Source of the DNA: an uncultured Pelagibacteraceae bacterium
Lineage (GTDB): Bacteria > Pseudomonadota > Alphaproteobacteria > Pelagibacterales > Pelagibacteraceae
Reading direction: 5' to 3'
DNA: 64,000 nucleotides
NCBI GenBank assembly: GCA_902627805.1
Contig: CACOKN010000002.1
Location: forward strand, 1-64,000
Below are positions 9,247-18,234 of this stretch, one piece after another. Made by a program: the position numbers and the translations under genes. The notes beneath the pieces were generated by a model. That model saw only the letters and a program-made list of their open reading frames with translations. It searched no databases and was not told the origin of the DNA. Each line of letters starts with the position of its first letter. Position 1 is the first letter of the stretch.

Positions 9247-10062
9247 ATGAAAATACCAAACGTTACTATTCAACAATTATTAGAGGCAGGAGTTCATCTT
9301 GGTCACAAGACTTTAAGATGGAATCCTAAAATGAAGAAATATATATTTGGAAAAAGAGATAGTATTCACATTATCGATTTAACCCAAACCTTAGAATTAA
9401 CAAAAATCGCTTTAGAAAAAGTCTATGAGACAATTTCAAACAATGGAAAAATTTTGTTTGTCTCAACAAAAAAACAAGCCTCAGAGGCAATCGCAGAAGT
9501 AGCGAAAGAAACAGACCAATATTTTGTTAATTATAGATGGTTAGGTGGGATGCTTACTAATTGGGGCACAATTTCAAACTCTATTAAAAAATTGAAAAAA
9601 TTAGAGACAGATTTAGTTGCTGAGAATAGAGGATTTACAAAAAAAGAGCTTTTAAAAATGAGTGTAAAAAAGGATAAATTACAAAGATCACTCGGAGGAA
9701 TAGCTGAAATGAAAAAAGTTCCTGATTTAGTATTTATTATTGATACAAATTATGAGTCACTTGCAATCCAAGAATCTATTAAATTAGGTATACCAATTAT
9801 TGCAATATTAGACAGCAATTCAAATCCTGATGGAATTGATTTTCCAATACCTGGCAATGATGATGCTAGAAGATCGATAGATCTATATTGTAATCTTATT
9901 AAAGAAACAATTGTAGGTGCAAAAAAAGCTGCACCAGTTATTGAAACAAAGAAAGTTTCTGAGAAAAAAGAAAAAGTGGATAAATCTAAAACTATTGCTG
10001 AAACAGATCGAGAAAAACTGGAAAAAAAATTCTCTAAAAAAAAGCCTGAAAAACTAAATTAA
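9247..10062 (+). CDS. rpsB: 30S ribosomal protein S2
   Basis: S2 is a late-assembling small-subunit protein. The N-terminal signature GVHLGHKTLRWNPKM (residues 15-29), FGKRDSIHIIDL and YRWLGGMLTNWGTI are unmistakable. The conserved core ends near residue 225, and a Lys/Glu-rich tail of about 45 residues follows; such tails are common in this family. It opens the rpsB-tsf-frr-uppS-cdsA-dxr-bamA series. Expression is probably autoregulated through the preceding leader, because S2 is known to control rpsB-tsf in other bacteria. The tsf ATG follows the stop codon directly. Confidence 0.97.
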   Translation: MKIPNVTIQQLLEAGVHLGHKTLRWNPKMKKYIFGKRDSIHIIDLTQTLELTKIALEKVYETISNNGKILFVSTKKQASEAIAEVAKETDQYFVNYRWLGGMLTNWGTISNSIKKLKKLETDLVAENRGFTKKELLKMSVKKDKLQRSLGGIAEMKKVPDLVFIIDTNYESLAIQESIKLGIPIIAILDSNSNPDGIDFPIPGNDDARRSIDLYCNLIKETIVGAKKAAPVIETKKVSEKKEKVDKSKTIAETDREKLEKKFSKKKPEKLN

Positions 10063-10914
10063 ATGAGTGATATAGAAAAAGTAAAAAAACTTAGAGAGGC
10101 AACAGGGGCAGGATTTAAAGATTGTAATTTAGCAATTAAAGAATCTGGTGGTGATTTAGATAAAGCTGTTGAAATTTTAAGAGTAAAAGGAATTTCAAAA
10201 GCCTCTAAAAAAATGTCAAGAGATGCAAAAGAAGGGGTTGTTGCGGTTAGTGGAGATGAAATTAAGACATCAATTATAGAAGTAAATTGTGAAACAGATT
10301 TTGTTGCTAAAAATGACGATTTTATTAATTTTGTGAAAGAATTAAGCGAACTAAACAATGAAAATAATTCAGATATCGAAAGATTGAAAAAATCTAAAAT
10401 GAAAAATAATAGTACTGTTGAAGAAAATTTGGTTGCTTTAATTGCTAAGATTGGAGAAAAAATTACGATTGGAAAATCAAAAACAATTTCAAATTCTTCT
10501 TCAGTAAATTATCAATATTTGCATACTGTGGTTAAAGATAATTTGGCTAAATTAGCTGTGATAGTCTCGATAGAAACTAAAAACAACTCTGATATTGTAA
10601 AAACATTTGGAAAACAATTATCTATGCATATAGCTGCATCAAATCCTCTAGCTTTAGAATCAAAATTAATTGATAAATCTATCATTGATAAGGAGCAGGA
10701 ACTAGTTACTGAAGAACTTAAAAATTCAGGAAAACCAGAGGAGATTGCGAAAAAAATTAGTTTGGGTAAGATGAATAAATTTAAAGAAGAAAATGCTCTT
10801 CTAACACAAGCTTGGGTTATGGAACCAAAAAAAAAAGTTCAAGATGTTTTAAAAGAACTTGCTATTAATGATTTAAAAATCAAGGAGTTTAGCAGAATTA
10901 AAATAGGGGAATAA
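10063..10914 (+). CDS. tsf: Elongation factor Ts
   Basis: EF-Ts is the guanine-nucleotide exchange factor that recharges EF-Tu during translation. The UBA-like N-terminus has [16 protein letters not shown] (residues 9-24), and the core signature [11 protein letters not shown] lies at about 78-88. The 283-residue length fits the family. It is immediately preceded by rpsB and followed, without any intervening base, by frr. In most alphaproteobacteria pyrH (UMP kinase) lies between tsf and frr; it is absent from this junction. Confidence 0.97.
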   Translation: MSDIEKVKKLREATGAGFKDCNLAIKESGGDLDKAVEILRVKGISKASKKMSRDAKEGVVAVSGDEIKTSIIEVNCETDFVAKNDDFINFVKELSELNNENNSDIERLKKSKMKNNSTVEENLVALIAKIGEKITIGKSKTISNSSSVNYQYLHTVVKDNLAKLAVIVSIETKNNSDIVKTFGKQLSMHIAASNPLALESKLIDKSIIDKEQELVTEELKNSGKPEEIAKKISLGKMNKFKEENALLTQAWVMEPKKKVQDVLKELAINDLKIKEFSRIKIGE

Positions 10915-11466
10915 ATGTTTGATGAAAAATCACATAGCCTCAAAATGGATAAATCAATTGAAGCTTTTTCTAAAGAGTTATCATCATTAAGAACTGGCAG
11001 AGCAAATTCAGCTATGTTGGATTTGATTAAAGTTGATGTTTACGGCCAACAAATGCCAATTAATCAAATAGGAAGCATAACTACCCCTGAACCAAGAATG
11101 ATAAATGTTCAAATTTGGGATCAAAATAATGTATCTTTAGTTGATGCGGCTATTAAAAAATCTGAATTAGGTTTAAATCCACAAATTGATGGTCAATTAA
11201 TTCGGTTGCCAATACCTGAATTAAATGAGGAAAGAAGAAATGAATTAAAGAAATTAATTAAATCTATGGGTGAAAAATGCAAAATATCAATAAGAAATAT
11301 TCGTAGAGATGCAAATGAGGAACTTAAAAAACTTTTAAAATCTAAAGAGATCGGTGAAGATGAAGAAAAATCTTTTGAAAAAAGCGTTCAAAATATCACT
11401 GATAAACATATTCAAATTGTTGATGAAAAAGTTTCTTCAAAAGAAAAAGAAATAATGACCATATGA
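10915..11466 (+). CDS. frr: Ribosome recycling factor
   Basis: With EF-G, this factor splits the post-termination ribosome. The protein has 183 residues, close to the universal 185. The family segments LRTGRANSAMLD (residues 26-37), VQIWDQNNV, and the long-helix motif ISIRNIRRDANEELKKL (about 125-141) are present. It starts at the base after the tsf stop, and its last four bases overlap the uppS ATG (ATGA), pointing to coupled translation. Confidence 0.96.
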   Translation: MFDEKSHSLKMDKSIEAFSKELSSLRTGRANSAMLDLIKVDVYGQQMPINQIGSITTPEPRMINVQIWDQNNVSLVDAAIKKSELGLNPQIDGQLIRLPIPELNEERRNELKKLIKSMGEKCKISIRNIRRDANEELKKLLKSKEIGEDEEKSFEKSVQNITDKHIQIVDEKVSSKEKEIMTI

Positions 11467-12137
11467 ATCCATTAAATCATGTAGCCATTATCATGGATGG
11501 TAATGGAAGATGGGGTTTAAAATATAGAAATTCTAGAAACGTAGGACATAAAAAAGGGTTAAAAACAGTTGAAACGATAATCAAATCCTCAATAAAAAAT
11601 AGAATTAAGTTTCTTACATTATATGCTTTTTCTACAGAAAATTGGAAAAGACCAAAAAAAGAAATCAATTATCTTTTTAAATTATTAGAAAATTTTTTAG
11701 CCAAGAGACTTGATGATATTCATAAGCAAAATATTAGAATTAAAATTTTAGGCTATAAAAAATTTTCAAAAAGATTGAATTTTCTTTTGAACTTTGCAGA
11801 AAAAAAAACAATAAAAAATTCAAAATTACAAATTAATTTGGCTTTAAATTATGGATCAAAAACAGAACTTATAAATGCTTTTAAAAAAATTCGAAGAAAT
11901 AAAGTAAAAATAAATGAAAAAAACTTAGAAAAACATCTTCAAACTAAAAATATTCCAAATCCAGATATATTAATTAGAACTGGCAATACAAAAAGGTTGA
12001 GTAATTTTTTATTATGGCAACTAGCTTATTCAGAAATTTTTTTTGAAAAAAAATTATGGCCGGCATTTACTGAAAAGGATTATATAAAAATTATTAAAGA
12101 TTATAAAAATATCAAAAGAAATTTCGGAAGAGTATGA
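11463..12137 (+). CDS. uppS: Undecaprenyl diphosphate synthase (cis-prenyltransferase)
   Basis: It extends farnesyl diphosphate with isopentenyl units to make the C55 carrier for peptidoglycan and other envelope glycans. The catalytic motif MDGNGRWG is at residues 11-18, TLYAFSTENWKRP near 60, and the C-terminal substrate-binding segment PDILIRTGNTKRLSNFLLWQ near 166 (RTGNTKRLSNFLLWQ in place of RTGGExRLSNFLLWQ). At 224 residues it is slightly shorter than the 245-253 of well-studied homologues. It overlaps frr by four bases and cdsA by four bases. Confidence 0.94.
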   Translation: MNPLNHVAIIMDGNGRWGLKYRNSRNVGHKKGLKTVETIIKSSIKNRIKFLTLYAFSTENWKRPKKEINYLFKLLENFLAKRLDDIHKQNIRIKILGYKKFSKRLNFLLNFAEKKTIKNSKLQINLALNYGSKTELINAFKKIRRNKVKINEKNLEKHLQTKNIPNPDILIRTGNTKRLSNFLLWQLAYSEIFFEKKLWPAFTEKDYIKIIKDYKNIKRNFGRV

Positions 12138-12829
12138 TTAATAAAGAATTACAAAAAAGAATATTAAGTTCAATTATTTTAATACCATTAGCATTATTTT
12201 TTATAATTAAAGGTTCAGAATTTTTAATTTTTTTTCTCTCTGTTTGTTTTTTTATTACAAGCTTTGAGTGGTATATGATGAGTAAGAAAAGATTATATAA
12301 TATTCCAGGTCATATATTTATAATCATATCTTTTTATACGGTATATTTAGTAAGGGGAGATCATTTATTGATTGCTGATTCTCATGGTATTTTAATTATA
12401 GTTTTGATCTGTATTTCAACAGATGTTGGTGGTTATTTATTTGGAAAATTGTTTAAAGGTCCTAAATTAACTAAAATAAGTCCAAACAAAACTTATGCAG
12501 GAATGATTGGTGGATATTTATTGTCATTAACCTTAGGTAGTTTTTTTATTTTTTGGAAAATTACAGGTGAAGGAATAAATTATTTTTTTAAAACTTTTGG
12601 TAATTTAAATTCTATATATGGATTTGGATTAAATGATTTAATTTTCATCTTTATAGTTTCAACCATAAGTCAATTAGGAGACATTACCATTTCATATTTT
12701 AAAAGATTATCTAAAATAAAAAATACTGGTAAAATTATCCCTGGACATGGAGGTCTTTTAGATAGAATCGATGGTATGTTATTTGCTTTCCCATTCGTTT
12801 ATCTAATTTATTTTATAATGTTGACTTAA
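12134..12829 (+). CDS. cdsA: Phosphatidate cytidylyltransferase (CDP-diglyceride synthase)
   Basis: It makes CDP-diacylglycerol, the precursor of all phospholipids, at the inner membrane. Several hydrophobic helices are visible (about residues 10-40, 50-70, 75-95, 115-140, 165-185 and 210-230). The family signature is near the C-terminus: SQLGDITISYFKRLSKIKN followed by PGHGGLLDRIDG. At 231 residues it is shorter than the 270-285 of E. coli, mainly through fewer N-terminal helices. It sits between uppS and dxr in the usual order. Confidence 0.93.
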   Translation: MINKELQKRILSSIILIPLALFFIIKGSEFLIFFLSVCFFITSFEWYMMSKKRLYNIPGHIFIIISFYTVYLVRGDHLLIADSHGILIIVLICISTDVGGYLFGKLFKGPKLTKISPNKTYAGMIGGYLLSLTLGSFFIFWKITGEGINYFFKTFGNLNSIYGFGLNDLIFIFIVSTISQLGDITISYFKRLSKIKNTGKIIPGHGGLLDRIDGMLFAFPFVYLIYFIMLT

Positions 12830-12834
12830 TAATT

Positions 12835-13998
12835 ATGAAAAAAAAAATTGCTATTTTAGGTTCAACAGGTTCTATTGGAAAATGTTTAATTGATATAATT
12901 AAAAAAGACAAAAAGAATTTTGAAATATTATTATTATCCGCTGATGTAAGTGATAAAGAATTATTAAAGCAAGCAAAGTTTTTTAAGGTTAAAAATTTAA
13001 TTATTACTAATGAAGATAGTTTTAATAAATTAAAAAAAGATAAAACATGTAAAAATATAAATATTTATAATGACTTCAACAATTTTAGAAAAATTTTTAG
13101 GAAAAAAATTGATTATACTATGTCTTCTATTGCAGGAATACAGGGACTTAAACCTACGATTGAAATTATTAAATATACAAAAAAAATAGCAATTGCTAAT
13201 AAAGAGGCAATTGTATGCGGATGGGATTTAATCGAAAAAAACTTAAATAAATATAAGACTAAATTTATACCCGTGGACTCAGAGCACTTTTCAATTTGGT
13301 ACGCCTTACAAGGTATTAAAAAAAATCTTATAGAAAAGATATATTTAACGGCATCAGGTGGACCATTTCTTGATAATTCTTTTAAAAAATTAAACAAGGT
13401 TAATATTAAGCAAGTAACAAATCATCCTAATTGGAAAATGGGAAAAAAAATATCAACAGACTCTGCAACTATGATAAATAAAGTTTTTGAGGTTATTGAG
13501 GCAAAAAAAATATTTAATATAAAATATAATAAAATATCAATACTAATTCACCCAAAATCATATGTACACGCAATAATAAGATTTAAGAATGGATTAACTA
13601 AAATTGTTGTACATGATACCAGTATGGAAATACCAATTTTTAATTCTTTATATTCATCTAAAAAGACCATTTATTCAAATAATTTAGATTTAAAAATTTT
13701 GAATAATTTAGATTTTAGAGAAGTAAATTTAAAAAGATTTCCGTTAGTTAAAATTATAAAAACACTTCCAGATAAATCATCATTATTTGAAACTATTTTG
13801 GTCTCAATTAACGATAAATTTGTAGAATTATTTCTAAATAATAAGATTAAATTTACTGATATTTCAAAAAAAATGAATAAAATGTTAAAATTATATAGCT
13901 TAAAAAAATATAAAAAAATAAAACCAAGAAATATTGATCAAATTATTAAGATGAATACAAAAATTAAGAATGATATTGAAAAGTTTATTCAAAAATAG
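12835..13998 (+). CDS. dxr: 1-deoxy-D-xylulose 5-phosphate reductoisomerase
   Basis: It converts DXP to MEP with NADPH, the committed step of the non-mevalonate isoprenoid pathway; ispDF for the following steps is at 35774-36880. The N-terminal Rossmann motif GSTGSIGKC (residues 9-17), AIANKEAIVCGW near 119 and the metal/substrate segment PVDSEHFSIW near 146 are present, then TASGGPF near 177 and HPNWKMGKKISTDSATMINK near 196. The 387 residues are full length. bamA begins two bases after the stop; the site-2 protease gene rseP, usual at this point, is missing. Confidence 0.96.
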   Translation: MKKKIAILGSTGSIGKCLIDIIKKDKKNFEILLLSADVSDKELLKQAKFFKVKNLIITNEDSFNKLKKDKTCKNINIYNDFNNFRKIFRKKIDYTMSSIAGIQGLKPTIEIIKYTKKIAIANKEAIVCGWDLIEKNLNKYKTKFIPVDSEHFSIWYALQGIKKNLIEKIYLTASGGPFLDNSFKKLNKVNIKQVTNHPNWKMGKKISTDSATMINKVFEVIEAKKIFNIKYNKISILIHPKSYVHAIIRFKNGLTKIVVHDTSMEIPIFNSLYSSKKTIYSNNLDLKILNNLDFREVNLKRFPLVKIIKTLPDKSSLFETILVSINDKFVELFLNNKIKFTDISKKMNKMLKLYSLKKYKKIKPRNIDQIIKMNTKIKNDIEKFIQK

Positions 13999-14000
13999 AT

Positions 14001-16247
14001 ATGTTTAAATCAATTTATAAAACTATTTATATTTTAATATTTTATCTATTTATTTTAAGCTCATTATCAAAAGCCGAAATCATCAATAACATTAATATAG
14101 AGGGGAATAACCGAATTTCTGAGGAAACAATTATAATGTTTGCTGATGTTTCAATAAAGGATGAATTATCAGATAAAGACCTAAATATAATATTGAAAAA
14201 ACTATATGATACAAATTTTTTTAATTTAGTATCTGTCAAAATTATTAATGATACTCTTATAATAAAAGTAGATGAAAATCCAATTATACAAAATATTAAT
14301 TATGAGGGAATAAAATCATCTAGATTACTTGAAGATTTAAAAAATAATGTTGTATTAAAATCCAGGTCTTCTTTTAATGAAGTTTTGTTGAACAAAGATA
14401 AAACTAATATTAAAAGTTATCTTAAAAATAATGGTTATTATTTTTCTACAATTAAAGTTTCTTTAGATGAATTGAAAGACAATAAAATCAATCTTACTTA
14501 TAACATCACACTAGGGGAAAAAGCCAAAATTCAAAAAATTTCTTTTATTGGAGATAAAATTTTCAAAGATAAGAAATTAAAAGCGGTGATTTTAAGCGAA
14601 GAATATAAGCCTTGGAAATTTTTGTCTGGTAAAAAATATTTAAATGAATCTAAGATTAAATTTGATGAACGATTACTTAAAAATTTTTATTTAAATAAAG
14701 GTTATTACGATGTTGTTATAAATTCATCATTTGCAAAATTGACAGAGGATCAAAATTTTGAGTTAATATTCAGCATTGATGCAAATCCAAAATTATTTTT
14801 TGGTGATCTGAAAATAAGTTTACCAGTTGATTTTTCTAAATCAAATTATGAAGAAGTAGAAATATTTTTTAATAAACTCAAAGGTGAGCCTTATTCTGTA
14901 AATCGAATTGAAGATATTATAGAAAAAATTGAAATGATTACTATTGATGAACAATACGAATCAATCAAAGCAAGTGTAAAAGAAAATATAGTTTCAAATA
15001 AAATAAATATAGAATTTAAAATAGAAGAAACTGAAAGATTTTTTATTGAAAAAATAAATATTTTTGGAAACAATGTCACTAGAGAATCAGTTATCAGAAA
15101 TCAGATTGAAATAGATGAAGGAGATCCTTTCAATCAAATTCTTTACGCAAAGTCTTTAAATAATATAAAAGCATTAAATTTTTTCGAAGATGTTGATGGT
15201 GAAATTTTGGATGGAAAAGATTTTAATACTAAAATTATAAATATTAGTATTACTGAAAAGGCTACTGGTGAAATTTTTGCAGGTGTTGGCACTGGAACAG
15301 ATGGTTCAAGTTTTTCTTTTGGAGTTAAAGAAAATAACTACTTAGGAAGAGGTGTAAAAGTTGATAGTAATTTAAAAGTTTCTGAGGAAAGAATAAAAGG
15401 AAAATTTTTAGTTTCAAATCCTAACTATAAAAACTCTGATAAGAATTTAGATTTATCACTTGAAGCTACTTCTATTGATAGATTAGGAACATCTGGATAT
15501 AAATCTAATGTTACTGGATTTTCAATTGGAACTCAATTTGAGTATTTAGATGATCTTAAATTTGGATTATCAACTAAAAACACTTTTGAAAAAATAGATG
15601 TTGATACTAACGCATCAATTAAACAAAAAGAACAAGATGGAAATTATTTTGATAGTTTTATTGGTTTAGATTTTTTTTATGACAAAAGAAATCAAAAATA
15701 TCAGACCACAAGCGGTTTTTTTAGTAATTATAATGTGAACTTGCCAATATTAAGTGACACAAACACACTTACAAATACCTACAATTATAAAATTTTTAAA
15801 GAATTATATGAAAATAATGTTTCAACATTTTCATTTTCGTTTCAAGGTGCCAGTTCTCTTAGTGGTGACGATATTAAATTATCAGAAAGATTATATATTC
15901 CAGGAAGAAGATTAAGAGGGTTTGAGTCTGGCAAAATTGGACCTAAAGATGGAAGTGATTATATAGGAGGTAACTATGTTTCAACGATTAATGCAACAAC
16001 AACAATACCCAAAATACTTGAAAATGTTCAATCAGTAGACATAGTAGTGTTCGCAGACGCTGCAAATATTTGGGGAGTAGATTATGATGACTCTTTAGAC
16101 AAAAATGGTATTAGAAGTTCCATAGGTGTTGGATTAGACTGGCTAACGCCAGTTGGTCCTTTGACATTCTCATTCGCTCAACCAATTACAAAAGAGCCTT
16201 CCGATATTGAGGAAACATTTCGATTTAATATAGGTACAAGTTTTTAA
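14001..16247 (+). CDS. bamA: Outer membrane protein assembly factor BamA
   Basis: BamA is the central Omp85 insertase that folds beta-barrel proteins into the outer membrane. It has a signal peptide (about residues 1-25, ending SKA), a series of POTRA domains (about 26-355) and a C-terminal 16-strand barrel (about 385-748). The Omp85 L6 motif appears as GRRLRGFESG near residue 635, and the protein ends in phenylalanine (RFNIGTSF), the outer-membrane targeting signature. The 748-residue length is typical. It begins two bases after dxr and its stop overlaps the ATG of the skp-like gene by one base. Confidence 0.96.
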   Translation: MFKSIYKTIYILIFYLFILSSLSKAEIINNINIEGNNRISEETIIMFADVSIKDELSDKDLNIILKKLYDTNFFNLVSVKIINDTLIIKVDENPIIQNINYEGIKSSRLLEDLKNNVVLKSRSSFNEVLLNKDKTNIKSYLKNNGYYFSTIKVSLDELKDNKINLTYNITLGEKAKIQKISFIGDKIFKDKKLKAVILSEEYKPWKFLSGKKYLNESKIKFDERLLKNFYLNKGYYDVVINSSFAKLTEDQNFELIFSIDANPKLFFGDLKISLPVDFSKSNYEEVEIFFNKLKGEPYSVNRIEDIIEKIEMITIDEQYESIKASVKENIVSNKINIEFKIEETERFFIEKINIFGNNVTRESVIRNQIEIDEGDPFNQILYAKSLNNIKALNFFEDVDGEILDGKDFNTKIINISITEKATGEIFAGVGTGTDGSSFSFGVKENNYLGRGVKVDSNLKVSEERIKGKFLVSNPNYKNSDKNLDLSLEATSIDRLGTSGYKSNVTGFSIGTQFEYLDDLKFGLSTKNTFEKIDVDTNASIKQKEQDGNYFDSFIGLDFFYDKRNQKYQTTSGFFSNYNVNLPILSDTNTLTNTYNYKIFKELYENNVSTFSFSFQGASSLSGDDIKLSERLYIPGRRLRGFESGKIGPKDGSDYIGGNYVSTINATTTIPKILENVQSVDIVVFADAANIWGVDYDDSLDKNGIRSSIGVGLDWLTPVGPLTFSFAQPITKEPSDIEETFRFNIGTSF

Positions 16248-16759
16248 TGAATTTTATAAAAATAACTTCCACTATCTTTATAGTGTTTATGATTTTTATA
16301 TCTTCATCAAATAGTGAAGACCAAATTGTCTACTTAGATTTAGACAATGTAGTAAGTAATACAAAAGCTGGTAAATTAATTTTAAGTAAACTTGAAAAAT
16401 CTAAAAATTCAGCATTGTCAAGATTTGAAAAAAAAGAAAAAGATCTTAAAAAAATCGAAGATGAAATTAAAAAACAAAAGAACGTAATTTCAGAAGATGA
16501 ATATAAAAAAAGATTAGTTGAATTTAGAAAAGAAATTACTAAATTTAGAAATGATAAAAAAAAAGTTATAAATGAATTTAACCAAAAGAAGCAAATTGAA
16601 TTTGCTGAATTTTTTAAAAAGATAACCCCAATTATTGAAGAATTTGTAAGAGAAAAAAAAATAGATATTGTGCTTGATAAAAAAAATATCTTTATAGCAA
16701 CAAAAAAAAAAGACATTACACAAGAAATAATAAATATAATAGACTCTAAAATTAAATGA
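16247..16759 (+). CDS. skp: OmpH/Skp family periplasmic chaperone
   Basis: Skp-type chaperones hold unfolded outer-membrane proteins in the periplasm for delivery to BamA. The 170-residue protein has a signal peptide (about 1-23, SSSNS) and a short beta segment with IVYLDLDNVVSNTKAG. A highly charged Lys/Glu coiled coil follows (about 48-130), forming the tentacle of the family, and then a C-terminal beta return (IDIVLDKKNIFIA). Sequence conservation in this family is low, so the call rests on architecture and on its place directly after bamA, with a one-base overlap. It overlaps fabZ by four bases. Confidence 0.88.
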   Translation: MNFIKITSTIFIVFMIFISSSNSEDQIVYLDLDNVVSNTKAGKLILSKLEKSKNSALSRFEKKEKDLKKIEDEIKKQKNVISEDEYKKRLVEFRKEITKFRNDKKKVINEFNQKKQIEFAEFFKKITPIIEEFVREKKIDIVLDKKNIFIATKKKDITQEIINIIDSKIK

Positions 16760-17205
16760 CCACTTCTTTAAATAAAAAACAAATAATTGAACTTTTACCT
16801 CATCGTGAACCAATGTTATTAATTGATGAACTTCATGATATAAAAAAATTATCTTCAGCTACTGCTATTGTAAATGTAAAAAAAGATAGTTTTTTTGTTG
16901 ATGGTCATTTTCCAGGTCAACCTGTTATGCCAGGTGTCTTAATTGTTGAGTCTTTTGGTCAAGCTGCTGCAGCCTTAACAGCACATGGGTTGGATAAGTC
17001 AACATATGAAAATAAATTGGTTTTTTTAATGGGAGTAGAAAAGGCGAGATTTAGAAATCCAGTTATACCAGATTGTAAGTTAATTTTAAAGATAGAAGCA
17101 ATTAGATCTCATGGGCGTGTTTGGAAGTATAAGGGTGAAGCATTTGTTGGTGATAAGAAAATGGCAGACGCAATATGGTCTGCTACAATTGTTGATAAGA
17201 AATAA
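16756..17205 (+). CDS. fabZ: 3-hydroxyacyl-[acyl-carrier-protein] dehydratase FabZ
   Basis: This hot-dog-fold enzyme removes water from 3-hydroxyacyl-ACP in fatty acid elongation and balances fatty acid against lipid A synthesis. LLPHREPMLLIDEL lies at residues 13-26, and the catalytic motif GHFPGQPVMPGVLIVES gives His51 and Glu65. The 149-residue length is standard. It overlaps skp by four bases. A 51-bp gap containing a strong hairpin separates it from lpxD, the only sizeable break in the bamA-to-lpxB run. Confidence 0.96.
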   Translation: MTTSLNKKQIIELLPHREPMLLIDELHDIKKLSSATAIVNVKKDSFFVDGHFPGQPVMPGVLIVESFGQAAAALTAHGLDKSTYENKLVFLMGVEKARFRNPVIPDCKLILKIEAIRSHGRVWKYKGEAFVGDKKMADAIWSATIVDKK

Positions 17206-17231
17206 TTAGCAATAATTCTTGATAACATACT

Positions 17232-17259
17232 CATAATTGCTTTGGTAAAAGCAATTATG
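17232..17259 (+). promoter_or_regulatory. 12-bp perfect hairpin spanning the lpxD start codon
   Basis: Bases 17232-17243 are the exact reverse complement of 17248-17259, with a four-base GGTA loop. The right arm ends in the likely lpxD start codon (ATG 17257-17259), and the alternative TTG (17242-17244) spans the end of the left arm and the first loop base. A run of ten T (17268-17277) follows within eight bases; it encodes the FFF of the LpxD N-terminus. The element could block lpxD initiation, act as an attenuating terminator between fabZ and lpxD, or process the mRNA. GCAAT at 17209-17213 could compete weakly for the left arm. The function is inferred. Confidence 0.55.
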
Positions 17260-18234
17260 TCTAATCCTTTTTTTTTTAATAATGGACCATTTTATATTAC
17301 TGAAATTTTAAAGCTATTTGATACAAGATCTGACATTAAAGAAAAACACAAAGTTAAAGATATAAAAGATTTATTTAACGCTAAAAGAGATTATATCACG
17401 TTTTTTCACTCAAAAAAATATAATGAAATCGCAAAGAAAACCAAAGCCTCTTATTGTATTACCACACAAAATTTAAAAGATTATCTCCCAAAAAAATGCA
17501 CTCCTATCATTGTTGAAAATGTATTGATTTCAACATCACTTGTGACTCAGAAGTTTTATCCAAATTCAATAGAGGACGAGTATGACGCTTCTGCTATTGA
17601 TATAAATGATACCAATCTCAAAGATATTGTAACTTCTGGAAAAAATGTATTAGTTGGAGATAACGTCAAGATTGGAAAAAACTGTTTAATTGGACACAAT
17701 TCGATTATTGAACGAAATGTTCAAATTGGTAATAATTGTAAAATTGGATCAAATACAATTTTAAGAAACTCTATAATCAAAGATAATGTAACTATTTTAG
17801 ATAACTGTGTTATTGGAAAAAAGGGATTTGGCTTTTTTCCATCAAATAACAAAAATTTAAGATATCCTCATATAGGTATCGTAATAATTAATGAAAATTC
17901 TGAAATTGGATGTGGATCTACTATAGATCGTGGTTCTTTATCTAATACAGAAATTGGTAAAAATACTTTTTTAGATAATCAAATTCATATCGCGCATAAT
18001 GTAAAAATTGGAGATAATACAATTATAGCTGGACAAGTTGGAGTTGCAGGGAGTTCTGTTATTGGAAACAATGTAAAAATTGGTGGTCAAGCAGGAATCT
18101 CTGGACATATTAAAGTTGGTAATAATGTAGAAATTGGTGGTGGAAGTGGAGTCATAAAAGATGTGCCAGATAATTCTAAAGTTATGGGTTATCCAGCAAA
18201 AAGTATTAGAGAATTTTTAAAAGATAATAGATGA
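17257..18234 (+). CDS. lpxD: UDP-3-O-acylglucosamine N-acyltransferase LpxD
   Basis: It adds the N-linked acyl chain in the third step of lipid A synthesis. An N-terminal uridine-binding domain (about residues 1-95) is followed by a left-handed beta-helix with many hexapeptide repeats (about 105-300); the catalytic His is the second one in HIAHN (about residue 247), and GGSGV and GYPAK follow. I chose ATG 17257 rather than the in-frame TTG at 17242, because the five extra residues (MVKAI) do not look like the family N-terminus and the TTG lies in a hairpin. Length is 325 residues. The stop overlaps the lpxA ATG by four bases. Confidence 0.93.
   Translation: MSNPFFFNNGPFYITEILKLFDTRSDIKEKHKVKDIKDLFNAKRDYITFFHSKKYNEIAKKTKASYCITTQNLKDYLPKKCTPIIVENVLISTSLVTQKFYPNSIEDEYDASAIDINDTNLKDIVTSGKNVLVGDNVKIGKNCLIGHNSIIERNVQIGNNCKIGSNTILRNSIIKDNVTILDNCVIGKKGFGFFPSNNKNLRYPHIGIVIINENSEIGCGSTIDRGSLSNTEIGKNTFLDNQIHIAHNVKIGDNTIIAGQVGVAGSSVIGNNVKIGGQAGISGHIKVGNNVEIGGGSGVIKDVPDNSKVMGYPAKSIREFLKDNR

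Noticed and set aside
16514-16813. Phe/Leu-rich reverse open frame across skp and fabZ
   Set aside because: It is the complement of the Lys/Glu coiled coil of Skp, which gives a false membrane-like protein.
17242-17256. TTG at 17242 as the lpxD start
   Set aside because: It adds five residues unlike the family N-terminus and lies inside the hairpin; ATG 17257 gives the expected protein.
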